DNA of 64,000 nt from Lyngbya aestuarii BL J (GTDB lineage Bacteria; Cyanobacteriota; Cyanobacteriia; Cyanobacteriales; Microcoleaceae), in the NCBI RefSeq assembly GCF_000478195.2, contig NZ_AUZM01000009.1:62001-126000 (forward strand), given 5' to 3'. The position numbers and the translations under genes were made by a program. How positions within the stretch are numbered: the first letter of the stretch is position 1; every line of letters starts with the position of its first letter. Under the pieces are notes generated by a model. It ran no database searches and was not told the origin of the DNA. It saw only the letters and a list, made by a program, of their open reading frames with translations. Shown here in pieces: positions 9,901 to 17,717 of the stretch.

Positions 9901-10419
9901 CTGAAGGCGCTCAATATTGTCCGGTTGGGGCGGGTCGCTTACCTGGGAACGGCTTTGGTTTATCCGGCACCTGCGGAAGTGGCTGCTGGAGGGATGCGAA
10001 ATGACCCCGATGTGGAAGCGTTTGCGATGGAGTACGTTATGGACTATGAACGACAACGGGGTTGGGAACCGGAGGATATCAGTCAAAACCGGGATGGTAG
10101 CGGGTTTGATATTCGCAGCGTCAAACCGGGGGATAACGCGACGGGTCTTGTTCCGGTACGACGCATCGAGGTTAAGGGACGGGCGCAGTTTGAACAGGAT
10201 GTTTCCCTGACGGCGAACGAATGGCGTCGGGCGCAGCAGTTGGGGGACACTTATTGGCTGTATGTGGTTTGGGGGTGCAGTACCCCGACCCCGCAGTTAT
10301 TGATGATTAAAAATCCTGCTAAAAAGTTAGCAGCAAATGTCAGGGAAGTCAAGGAGGTGACACGATATTTAATTAATGCCAAAACAATTGGTTCTTACGC
10401 ACAGACATTAAATAGTTAA
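6985..10419 (+). CDS. SNF2-family helicase with C-terminal DUF3883 domain
   Basis: The 1144-residue protein has Walker A DDPGAGKT (about 124-131), DEAH box IIDEAHK (about 221-227) and a helicase C half containing MGRIHRIGQKRD (about 577-588), so both SF2 lobes are complete. A long basic coiled region follows. Residues about 1010-1110 hold a DUF3883-type domain (VRRIEVKGRAQFEQDVSLT), a fold related to PD-(D/E)XK/Mrr-like domains. Such RapA-like helicases are the translocase in several anti-phage systems (DrmD of DISARM is related). It is the first gene of a same-strand cluster with the methylase, nuclease-like and DUF499 genes. It probably scans or remodels DNA in the cytoplasm. Confidence 0.9.
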   Translation: MIDSLISKRILIPSQFTEAVTVVSADIIDDTVLLQVRTSTGELREAGVSYSEIEEIITQQQNTSTLVDGDSLFLFIESARIKTAFEYDPHFAVSLSGVRPLPHQLEAVYERILPQVRLRFLLADDPGAGKTIMAGLLLKELKLRSAIERVLILTPASLTIQWQDELKSKFAETFEVITSTLAKNQLAGNPWERFRQCIASIDFAKRDEVISGLLQVDWDLVIIDEAHKCSARTQGEDLRRTGRYKLAEELSNNTERLLLLTATPHQGDIDQFHNFLRLLDPDQFISDTHNTQMLCLENSPWFLRRIKEELRDFEGQKLFKPRHAITVPFNLSQAEEYLYNQITTYINRYLGQTTGRRQATVALARTVLQRRLASSLNAIWNSLKRRYQRFSNLLEELEQLSPQEQRQRLMNFGCSVNTETDNEDRSEDELENVAVESTIAEKIEQLREELQELKRLVKLTQETIELGTERKLNELQNLLKRSEFDELSEGEGRLLIFTEHRDTLEYLKQNLQQWGYSTCEIHGGMNVIDRKAAQKNFQFNKQICIATEAAGEGINLQFCRLMVNYDIPWNPNRLEQRMGRIHRIGQKRDVYIFNFVAVNTVEGRVLEKLLKKLDEIRAAMNDRVFDVIGQLLQLNDIRFEELVRQATYSQADEDEAIAQIDRLSPERLKDLEQATGLALATSHVDFSRVRLKTQTQDFRSEERRLMPRYVEEFFKRACEYLHLNLEVRADGLWRIPYLKEEFRSNTLEAVRRLGTPEKYYPKLTFYKEQLEAAVHQDGEFLSPGHCLFASIAERLDYQLAERVGYRCATFVDADAQAPYRIHFFCVEIQGQTTQGREQTLRARLCAVAEYQSGSFVLVATDCLHDLAPADPPTTDVLKPLAPTEQQQVERWLKVKVQMTMMDEVRAQRQRELDIRRDYLAQAMEAAIREAQCTQMKLAAKVASGEETYRVARDSSQNKVRTLKERYKAKQDELKALNIVRLGRVAYLGTALVYPAPAEVAAGGMRNDPDVEAFAMEYVMDYERQRGWEPEDISQNRDGSGFDIRSVKPGDNATGLVPVRRIEVKGRAQFEQDVSLTANEWRRAQQLGDTYWLYVVWGCSTPTPQLLMIKNPAKKLAANVREVKEVTRYLINAKTIGSYAQTLNS

Positions 10420-10468
10420 CTTTAGGTATTCATCGAGAAAAAACAAAAGTAATTTATCGAGGAAAGAG

Positions 10469-10510
10469 ATGTATAATTTAAGTGATGAATATTTTTTTGA
10501 TAGATTCTAA
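10469..10510 (+). other. Possible 13-codon reading frame between helicase and methylase
   Basis: ATG at 10469 is preceded immediately by GAGGAAAGAG, a strong ribosome-binding purine tract, and encodes MYNLSDEYFFDRF before TAA. It may be a leader, a gene remnant or chance. The real methylase start is at 10559. I cannot distinguish these by eye. Confidence 0.25.
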
Positions 10511-10558
10511 GTAAATATTTTTTAACCAATTTTTTGAAAATAACAGGATAAACTCAAA

Positions 10559-13543
10559 ATGACAGAAGACCGCCGCTTAATTGAAGATTTTATTCCCATC
10601 CGCGAGATTTCCGCAGAAGCCGCACGGGAAAAATCGATTAGAAAAGGTCACATTTCAACTTTACATTTATGGTGGGCAAGACGGCCTTTGGTGGCTGCGC
10701 GTGCTGCTGTTTATGCTTCTTTGGTGGCGGCGCCGGAAACCTATCAAAAGCGGACGGTGTTGAAAGAATTGATGATAGATTTGTGTAAGTGGAAAGTGGG
10801 AGAACCGACGTTAAATAAAGCGAGAGAACAGATTTTAGAAGCCCAACGTCAACGTCTGGGTTTACCGGAAAATACACCCCTCAAAGATGTACCGCCGCCG
10901 AAGGTTTTGGATATGTTTGCAGGTGGAGGCGCTATTCCTTTGGAAGCGTTGCGTTTGGGGTGCGAAACTCATGCAATTGATTTAAACCCCGTCGCCCACA
11001 TTATCGAACTTTGTACTCTGGTTTATCCCCAAAAATACGGAAAAAAACTCGCAGATGAGGTTGAGAAGTGGGGAAATTGGGTGATTGAAAATGTACGGAA
11101 AGAAGTTGGCGACTTATATCCGGGGATTGGGGATTTGGATTTAGGGATTGGGGATTTGGAGGAAGAAAATGGAGAGTTACAAAGAACTACGAGTTTGGCA
11201 AAAGGCGATAGAATTAGAGAAAAGAATTTAGAAACGCAAGGACAACAATTGTCTTTATTTCCGTCATCTACTTCTCCCCAACCCCCAACTCCCAACTCCC
11301 AACTCCTAACACCCGTTGCTTACCTTTGGACGCGAACGGTTAAATGTCCTAACCCGGCTTGTGGGGCGGATGTTCCGTTGGTCAGACAAACGTGGTTGTG
11401 CAAGAAAAGTAAGAAGTATGTGGCGTTAAAGGTAACTCCCAATTATCAAACGAAACAGGTTGAATTTGAAGTGGTGGAGTCAACGACTGAAAAGGGTTTG
11501 GGTTTTAATCCGGCTTCGGGAAGCACACGCGGAAATTCACTTTGTCGCCACTGTGGAACAACAATTAAAACTAAACCTTATATTCAAAATGAAGGAAAAG
11601 CTGGCAGAATAAATCAGCAGTTAATGGCTATTGTTTGTACAACTCCGGGCGCTAAAGGAAAAACTTATTTGTCGGGAACTGATTATCAAAAGTATGTTCC
11701 TAATGAAGTCCAAATAAAAGAGCGACTAGAAAAGTTATGTGCAGAAACAGGTTTAACAATTCCAGATGAGCCAATTTTTTCCGGTAATAGTAGAGCATTT
11801 TTTACACATCTTTATGGTTTAGATAATTTTGGAAAACTATTCACCCCCCGACAACTGCTTTCTTTAATGACGTTTGTGAAGTGGGTTAGGTTAGCGCATG
11901 AGGAAATGTTAAAGCAAGGATATGATGAGGAGTTTGCAAAAGCTGTAACTACTTATCTTTGCTTAGGAATTACCAAAGTTGCTAACAGAGGCAGTAATTT
12001 AGGCGTTTATCACACAAAAGGAGAAAAAATAGAAAGCCCTATTGGTAGCGGAAGATTACCAATGGTTTGGGACTTTCCTGAAACAAATCCTATTGGTACA
12101 AGTTCTGGAAACTGGAGTGATGGGTTAGATTATACAATTAAAACGTTAAAAAATTTAACAGAAATAAATTCTTTTGCGGTTATTAAACGGCAACCAGCAC
12201 AAAAGCTTGACATAGCAGATTCAAGTTTAGATGCAATTATTACTGACCCTCCTTACTTTGATGCCGTTCCCTATGCGGATTTATCTGATTATTTTTATGT
12301 CTGGTTTAAGCGTTCAATTGGGCATCTTTATCCAGAACATTTTTCGGGAAAATTAACTCCCAAAAAACAAGAAGCCATTATGGAATCCTCTAGACATGGA
12401 GGTGATAAAGCGAAAGCTGCAAAAGCTTATGAAGACATGATGCACCAGGCTTTTTGTGAAGCCAGTCGGGTGTTAAAAGATGGCGGTATGATGGTTGTTG
12501 TTTATGCTCACAAAACCACCGCAGGATGGTCAACATTAATTGATTCTCTCAGACGAGCAAAATTTACCATTACAGAAGCATGGCCTTTGGATACAGAACA
12601 ACAAGGTGGGTTGCGTAGTCTTCGCGCCTCTCTTGCTTCTAGCATCTTTTTAATCGCCCGAAAACGCGGAACCCCAAAAACCCCACTAACTCCCAACTCC
12701 CAACTCCCAACTCCTAATCACCCAACTCCTAAAATTGGCGACTACGCAATGGACGTACAACCGCAACTGAGAGAAATCGTTCAAGACCGTGTGAAAACTC
12801 TCATTGCTGAAGGCGTTAGCGGTGCGGACTTGGTTATCGCCTGTATTGGTGCGGGGCTGCGGGCTTATACCCAATACGACTCGGTGGAACTTCCCAACGG
12901 AGACGAACTCGACGCCAACACCTTCCTTGATGAAGTGCAGAAAGAAGTTTTGGAAACCGTTCTTTCGGACGTGTTGCTGTGTGATAAACGGGGAGTTTCC
13001 GCAGTCGATAAACCCACCCAATATTACATCCTGGGACGTTATGAATACGGAGAAGCCGTCGTAGAATTTGACGAAGCCAATACTCTGGCGCGTGGCGTGG
13101 GTATCGAACTTGATGGCCCCGGCGGTTTGACCGATGGTAAACTGGCGTTAGTCACAAAAAACAAAAATAAAATTCAGTTGCGCGACTACAGCGAACGGGG
13201 CGAAAGCGAGGATTTAGGAATTCGGAGTTCGGAATTAGGAGGAAGAAAAACATTCAACACCCCAACGCCTAACACCCAAAACCCGACACTCATCGATATT
13301 TTACATCGGTTGTTGTGGTTATCGGAACATAAACCTCAAGATATTACCAACTTTCTCGCCCTAGCAATGCCCGATGCGTCTCAACTGCGGTTAGTCGCCC
13401 AAGCGTTAGCCGGACGCGCCCTCACCCCCGAAACCAAACAAGAAAATATTACCAGCCGCACTCGGGAACAGCAAGCCATTGATACACTTTTGGCTTCGTG
13501 GAAACGGATAATTGAGGACAACTTATTTACTCAGAGGGGTTAG
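10559..13543 (+). CDS. DUF1156 adenine-specific DNA methylase with Zn ribbons (COG1743-like)
   Basis: The 994-residue protein starts with the DUF1156 signature (LIEDFIPIREISAEAAREKS; SALHLWWARRPL-like stretch). It has SAM-binding motif VLDMFAGGGAIPLEA (about 116-130) and the N6-adenine catalytic motif DPPYFD (about 563). Between them lie CPNPACG (about 263) and LCRHCG, a split Zn ribbon. It would protect self DNA in the cluster's restriction-like system. It is oddly interrupted by three in-frame low-complexity stretches derived from STRR repeats (near residues 188-252, 704-726 and 883-911), which no close family motif requires. The reading frame nonetheless stays open. The start is the first ATG with upstream AGGATAAA. 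Confidence 0.9.
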   Translation: MTEDRRLIEDFIPIREISAEAAREKSIRKGHISTLHLWWARRPLVAARAAVYASLVAAPETYQKRTVLKELMIDLCKWKVGEPTLNKAREQILEAQRQRLGLPENTPLKDVPPPKVLDMFAGGGAIPLEALRLGCETHAIDLNPVAHIIELCTLVYPQKYGKKLADEVEKWGNWVIENVRKEVGDLYPGIGDLDLGIGDLEEENGELQRTTSLAKGDRIREKNLETQGQQLSLFPSSTSPQPPTPNSQLLTPVAYLWTRTVKCPNPACGADVPLVRQTWLCKKSKKYVALKVTPNYQTKQVEFEVVESTTEKGLGFNPASGSTRGNSLCRHCGTTIKTKPYIQNEGKAGRINQQLMAIVCTTPGAKGKTYLSGTDYQKYVPNEVQIKERLEKLCAETGLTIPDEPIFSGNSRAFFTHLYGLDNFGKLFTPRQLLSLMTFVKWVRLAHEEMLKQGYDEEFAKAVTTYLCLGITKVANRGSNLGVYHTKGEKIESPIGSGRLPMVWDFPETNPIGTSSGNWSDGLDYTIKTLKNLTEINSFAVIKRQPAQKLDIADSSLDAIITDPPYFDAVPYADLSDYFYVWFKRSIGHLYPEHFSGKLTPKKQEAIMESSRHGGDKAKAAKAYEDMMHQAFCEASRVLKDGGMMVVVYAHKTTAGWSTLIDSLRRAKFTITEAWPLDTEQQGGLRSLRASLASSIFLIARKRGTPKTPLTPNSQLPTPNHPTPKIGDYAMDVQPQLREIVQDRVKTLIAEGVSGADLVIACIGAGLRAYTQYDSVELPNGDELDANTFLDEVQKEVLETVLSDVLLCDKRGVSAVDKPTQYYILGRYEYGEAVVEFDEANTLARGVGIELDGPGGLTDGKLALVTKNKNKIQLRDYSERGESEDLGIRSSELGGRKTFNTPTPNTQNPTLIDILHRLLWLSEHKPQDITNFLALAMPDASQLRLVAQALAGRALTPETKQENITSRTREQQAIDTLLASWKRIIEDNLFTQRG
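11121..11313 (+). repeat. STRR-bounded insertion inside the methylase gene
   Basis: The left border is GGGGATTTGG-type repeat (encoding GIGDLDLGIGDL). The right border is its complementary type, CCCAACTCCCAACT (encoding [13 protein letters not shown]). Between them, in another frame, 11169-11231 reads MESYKELRVWQKAIEL, the classic start of four-helix-bundle (rRNA-intervening-sequence type) proteins, then stops. The insert adds about 64 residues between the methylase core and its Zn ribbon without breaking the frame. Confidence 0.65.
12671..12736 (+). repeat. STRR heptamer stretch inside the methylase gene
   Basis: Tandem CCCAACT units encode [14 protein letters not shown] within the methylase. 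They are the same family as the 260-base block after the gene. Length is a multiple of three within the reading frame. Confidence 0.7.
13210..13289 (+). repeat. Third STRR-like insertion inside the methylase gene
   Basis: The left half (GGAATTCGGAGTTCGGAATTAGG) and the right half (CCCCAACGCCTAACACCCAAA) are complementary types of the same low-complexity repeat and could fold back on each other. It encodes IRSSELGGRKTFNTPTPNTQ in frame. Confidence 0.55.
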
Positions 13544-13803
13544 GGGGTTAGGAGTTAGGGGGTTAGGGGGTTAGGGGTTAGGGGTTAGGGGTTAGAGGAA
13601 GTGCTTAACTCGACTATTCTCAAAACCCAATTCTCAATTCCCAATTCCCAACTCCCAATTCCTAAAACCCAATCCCTAAAAACCAATTCCCAATCCCTAA
13701 AAACCAATTCCCAATCCCTAAAACCCAATCCCTAAAACCCAACTCCCAATCCCTAAAACCCAACCCCCAACTCCCAACTCCCAACTCCCAACTCCCACTT
13801 CCT
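13544..13803. repeat. STRR block between methylase and nuclease-like gene
   Basis: The block opens with about 60 bases of GGGGTTA-type repeats directly after the methylase stop. A short unique spacer follows. Then come about 190 bases of CCCAATTCCTAAAA/CCCAACT units that reach to within a few bases of the next start codon. The two arms are complementary types, so transcripts could form a long hairpin. This is the short tandemly repeated repetitive (STRR) class known from cyanobacteria. It may set relative expression in the cluster, which is inference. Confidence 0.8.
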
Positions 13804-14451
13804 ATGATTCAAAAAACGATTCAAGCCCAAGATGTAAACCTCCGATATCTTATCGATAACTTCAACTTGCAATGGATACGAGACGAGCAGTTTTTTCGAG
13901 AATGGCAAGAAGATTTACCAGAACTCACCGATTTAGAAAAGCAATTGTTAGACCAAGTTCAGGAAGGGTTTTTTAATTTATTGCAAAATCCTCCGGTTCT
14001 CGAAGATGTTGTTCGGATGGCAATTTTAGACCCGATTTTATTTATCGGAAAATTCTTTCTTTATCCCTATTACATTCGTTCGGAAGAATCCGTTCTCTTA
14101 GAGATACCGGAGGGAGAGAACTTAATTAAAGGTCGAATTGATACTTTAGTTCTCAAAGAGAAATTATGGGTAATGGTCATCGAATCCAAACGGGCGGAAT
14201 TTTCCATAGAAGCGGGTCTTGGTCAACTGTTAACTTATTTGTTAGCCAGTCCGAACTTAGACCGTCCGAATTACGGTTTAATTGTTACCGGGAGCGATTT
14301 TATATTTGTTAAGCTGGTGAAAGTTGAAAATATTCCTCAATATGCAACCTCGAAAGTGTTTGTAACTCGCAACCCCGATAATGAACTTTATGATGTGCTG
14401 CGGATTCTCAAACACCTCAGTCAAATTGCAGTTAATGAAAATTCAACTTAA
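13804..14451 (+). CDS. PD-(D/E)XK nuclease-like protein (HsdR N-terminal type)
   Basis: In this 215-residue protein [20 protein letters not shown] (residues about 111-130) gives the D-x(n)-ExK triad typical of type I restriction enzyme HsdR N-terminal nuclease domains. The downstream [10 protein letters not shown] helix is a usual companion. The upstream half is helical. No motor domain is attached; the motor would be the SNF2 or DUF499 neighbour. The start codon abuts the STRR block, so there is no normal ribosome binding site. The gene lies between methylase and DUF499 on the same strand, which supports an effector role for DNA cleavage. Confidence 0.8.
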   Translation: MIQKTIQAQDVNLRYLIDNFNLQWIRDEQFFREWQEDLPELTDLEKQLLDQVQEGFFNLLQNPPVLEDVVRMAILDPILFIGKFFLYPYYIRSEESVLLEIPEGENLIKGRIDTLVLKEKLWVMVIESKRAEFSIEAGLGQLLTYLLASPNLDRPNYGLIVTGSDFIFVKLVKVENIPQYATSKVFVTRNPDNELYDVLRILKHLSQIAVNENST

Positions 14452-14584
14452 TAATTTGATGATTTTTTGTTAAATAAATAGCTCGATTTTATTTTCACAA
14501 ATTTATAAAGCTTAAACCGCAATAAAAATCAGATAAATTTTCTCACATATCCGATTAAAACCTTCTACATTAAACCCAAAAACA

Positions 14585-17491
14585 ATGACAGCCTATCAAC
14601 TCAAACCCTGGACACAAGTTGTTACCCCCCACGCCGATATTTTGGAGGGGAAACTAGATAATGCGACTTATGCAGCAAAATTGGGATCTGTAATTCGCAA
14701 TGAAGATAGCTGTCCCTTAGTTTACCGCGATGCCCGGAAATTTTTCGAGGCAACCTACCTCACCGGAGAACTGAAAAACCTCTTAGAAAGCGTTTTAAAG
14801 CGATTGGCAGGAGAACCCGGCGATCGCGTTTTGCAGCTAAGAACTCCCTTCGGAGGCGGAAAAACCCACGCTCTCGTCAGCCTCTATCATATTGCCAAAT
14901 CGCGATCGCAACTGCAAAACTTTCCTCTACTCTCCAATCTTCCCGACCCCGGTGAAGTCTCGGTAGCCGCATTTATCGGCTTGGATGTTAACGCCAGTAC
15001 GGGGATACAAGTTGAAGATGGCCCCCGCATACTCACGCCTTGGGGGTATCTTGCTTGGCAGTTGGGCGGACAACAAGCGTATAATTTTGTCAAAGACAAC
15101 GACGAAAACCGCATTGCCCCCGGAAACAACGAAATTCGACAAATATTAGGCGATCGCCCCAACCTGATTTTAATGGATGAGTTTCTAGTTTACGTCGAAA
15201 ACGCGATGGGATTAACCGTCGGAGACTCTACTTTCGGGCGCCAAGTTCTCACCTTCATTCAAAAACTCACCGAAGTTGTTGCAGACCGACCCAAAACCGT
15301 TTTAGTCTATTCTTTGCAAGCCAGCGTCCAAGAAGCGGTGGGAAATGAAGGGTTGTTGAGTACCCTTGATAAATTAGTCGCCCGTAACGATGCCAAAAAA
15401 GAACCCGTTTCCGGCGATGAAGTGATGCAAGTCGTTCAAAAACGGCTATTTTCTGACATTGGCAACCCGGAAATTATTAAAGAAGTCGCCCGTCAGCAGG
15501 CGGAATTATTTCGCAAGTTTCGAGAAAGTTATGCCACGACCAAGCAAGAAAAACAGGAGGTCGAACACCAAGCCAATTTGTTAGCCGAACGCATTGAATA
15601 TAGCTATCCTTTCCATCCCGACTTATTAGATTTAATGTATCACCGTTGGGGAAGTTTGCCAAGCTATCAGCGAACTCGGGGGGCGTTGCAGTTTCTCGCC
15701 TCGGTTATCTATTCCCTCAAACAAACCAATGATAACTCTTGGTTAATTACCCCCGGCAATATTGATTTTAACAACGAAGCAGTCCGCAACAATTTCTTTA
15801 GTCAAGTTGGGGAACGAGACGCTTACAATTCTGTTATAAATGCCGATTTAATTGGTCGTAAAGCAAAAGTCAACGCCATTGATAAACGCATCGCCAACGA
15901 TTCGCCTGCGATCGCTCATTTGAATGTGGGAAGTCGTTTGGCTTCTGCCATTTTAATGTATTCTTTCGGTGCCAGAGGTGGAGAAGATCGGGGGGTGCTT
16001 GAACAGGATATTGCGGCTTCCTGTCTCGCATCGGGGTTAGACCGAATGACCATTACTGCGGTGTTAAGTGATTTGCGGGATGAATTGCTGTATTTGCATT
16101 ATGTTGGCAAGCGATATCGATTTGAAACCAAACCGAATTTAAACAAATTAATAGCCGATGAGGAAAGCAAAGTTACGGGCGAAGAAGTTTTAGAACTGAT
16201 TCGCAATTCTCTCAACCAAAATCTCCAAAATTCTCGCGGAAAAGTAGTTTTGTGGCCGAAGGATTCGGCGGCGATACCGGATAGAATCTCTCAGTTTATT
16301 ATAGTGTATCTCGACCCCAGTTGGGCAGAAAAAAGTCAAGAAAAAGTAAAAGAAGATGCTTTAATTTGGTGGGAAAATCGGGGTAATGATAAGCGGGATT
16401 ATAAGAATGGGTTGGCGTTTATAGTTCCCAATTTAGCGCAAATGGATAAGGCACGCAAGGGGGCAAGAACGGCTTTAGCGATCGCCTCTTTAGTGGCACA
16501 AAAGAAAAAATACAAATTCTCCGCAGAAGACGGGGAGGAACTGGGTACAAAGGAAAAAGAGGCAAATTCAGAAGTTGAAGCGGCGCTGCGCCGACTGTAC
16601 GAATATATTATCTTACCCGTATTTAATCCCAATATTCAACCGCCGAATAAACTCGAAATTATTGACCTTCATTCCCAAATTAATACCAGCCATAAATTAC
16701 AAGAACGTGTTTTTGAAGCGTTGAAAAACCATGTTTTTGATAGCTTAACGCCAAATAAATTGCTGCGAATTTCCCGTCTAGACGGCGAAGAAAAAGACTA
16801 TATTCAAGCGGAAGAATTGGTCAGTTATTTTTTCCGTTTTCCCAATTATCCGAAGCTGCTGCGGGTTGAACCGATTAAAACGGCAATTCTTCAGGCGATT
16901 GAAAAGGGAAATTTGGGTTATGTTCCGGCGGGAACGTTTACTGCGGGAGAAACACCAACGGTTGAGAATGCAGAGTTAATCAGTTTCAACTGCAAAATTC
17001 CTGTAGATGAGTTAGATTTATCCGGTTATTTGTTATCTTCCGGGTTGGTAAACCGACTTCAAGAGGAATGTAAATCCGCCAATTCATCCGCAGAATTTAT
17101 GGAAAATGCGGAGGATTTAGCGGAAGAATTAACGCCTGTTGATGAGAATTTATATTCGGTTTCTACGGGTCAAACTCCGGTGGCGAAAGAGGATATAAAA
17201 ACCGTTGAATATAAGTCGGAAAGCAGTAGTATTGTTCGGCGCGTTTCGGTAGACATCAAAGACGGTAAAAAAGCGGCGAAGCACTACAAGCTGAGTTCAA
17301 TTGCAAATAAAAACAATATTTTCCAACTGTTTGAAGTGTTGCAAACCCTTTCAGATAAAGCAGAAGATATGGTTATTGAAATTAAAGTGAAGGCAAACAC
17401 AACCCACGAATTTGACCCCAGTTGGATTCGGAACGCTATTGAAGAACCTCTAGATGAAATGGATATTAAGGCTGAGTCTCATTTAGAATAA
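14585..17491 (+). CDS. DUF499 AAA+ ATPase (COG1483-like)
   Basis: This 968-residue protein opens FQLKPW-like (AYQLKPWTQVVTPHADI) as DUF499 proteins do. Walker A is FGGGKTHALV (about 88-97) and Walker B LILMDEF (about 195-201). The length and the C-terminal lysine/glutamate-rich part fit the family. As I recall, DUF499 proteins co-occur with DUF1156 methylases and SNF2/DUF3883 helicases in defence islands. They are thought to act as ATP-driven regulators of the system, though the role is not established. It is the last gene of the forward cluster and looks intact. Confidence 0.88.
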   Translation: MTAYQLKPWTQVVTPHADILEGKLDNATYAAKLGSVIRNEDSCPLVYRDARKFFEATYLTGELKNLLESVLKRLAGEPGDRVLQLRTPFGGGKTHALVSLYHIAKSRSQLQNFPLLSNLPDPGEVSVAAFIGLDVNASTGIQVEDGPRILTPWGYLAWQLGGQQAYNFVKDNDENRIAPGNNEIRQILGDRPNLILMDEFLVYVENAMGLTVGDSTFGRQVLTFIQKLTEVVADRPKTVLVYSLQASVQEAVGNEGLLSTLDKLVARNDAKKEPVSGDEVMQVVQKRLFSDIGNPEIIKEVARQQAELFRKFRESYATTKQEKQEVEHQANLLAERIEYSYPFHPDLLDLMYHRWGSLPSYQRTRGALQFLASVIYSLKQTNDNSWLITPGNIDFNNEAVRNNFFSQVGERDAYNSVINADLIGRKAKVNAIDKRIANDSPAIAHLNVGSRLASAILMYSFGARGGEDRGVLEQDIAASCLASGLDRMTITAVLSDLRDELLYLHYVGKRYRFETKPNLNKLIADEESKVTGEEVLELIRNSLNQNLQNSRGKVVLWPKDSAAIPDRISQFIIVYLDPSWAEKSQEKVKEDALIWWENRGNDKRDYKNGLAFIVPNLAQMDKARKGARTALAIASLVAQKKKYKFSAEDGEELGTKEKEANSEVEAALRRLYEYIILPVFNPNIQPPNKLEIIDLHSQINTSHKLQERVFEALKNHVFDSLTPNKLLRISRLDGEEKDYIQAEELVSYFFRFPNYPKLLRVEPIKTAILQAIEKGNLGYVPAGTFTAGETPTVENAELISFNCKIPVDELDLSGYLLSSGLVNRLQEECKSANSSAEFMENAEDLAEELTPVDENLYSVSTGQTPVAKEDIKTVEYKSESSSIVRRVSVDIKDGKKAAKHYKLSSIANKNNIFQLFEVLQTLSDKAEDMVIEIKVKANTTHEFDPSWIRNAIEEPLDEMDIKAESHLE

Positions 17492-17717
17492 GCAATTGTT
17501 TTTGGAGAGGGGAGGGTTCAGGGGGTGAAAAGAGGGCTACAGCAGATGGCTTGGGTAGAAATATAATGCTTTCATAGATCCATAGATTTTTTGGGAACAT
17601 AAGCAGAGGAAAAAACTCCAGACGGTTCACGAAAAACGTTATAACCTAGACAATTCAACAGTTTTAAATGTTGCTATTGGTGGAGTAGAAGTGATGATTA
17701 GATTGTGATCAAGTTTA
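17492..17717. other. Short intergenic region after DUF499
   Basis: No terminator hairpin is clear. On the plus strand 17617-17706 reads QTVHEKRYNLDNSTVLNVAI and ends in a stop without a start codon; it may be a gene scrap. Nothing else is visible. Confidence 0.3.

Noticed and set aside
9241-10086. 281-codon minus-strand frame
   Set aside because: Antisense to the C-terminal half of the SNF2 helicase, whose motifs are clear; no start signals.
13544-13803. GGGGTTA repeats resembling telomeric or CRISPR sequence
   Set aside because: Short heptamers without spacers, of the STRR type common in cyanobacteria.
6985-17491. Canonical DISARM system
   Set aside because: The helicase and methylase are similar in type, but DrmA, DrmB and DrmC are absent and DUF499 is present.
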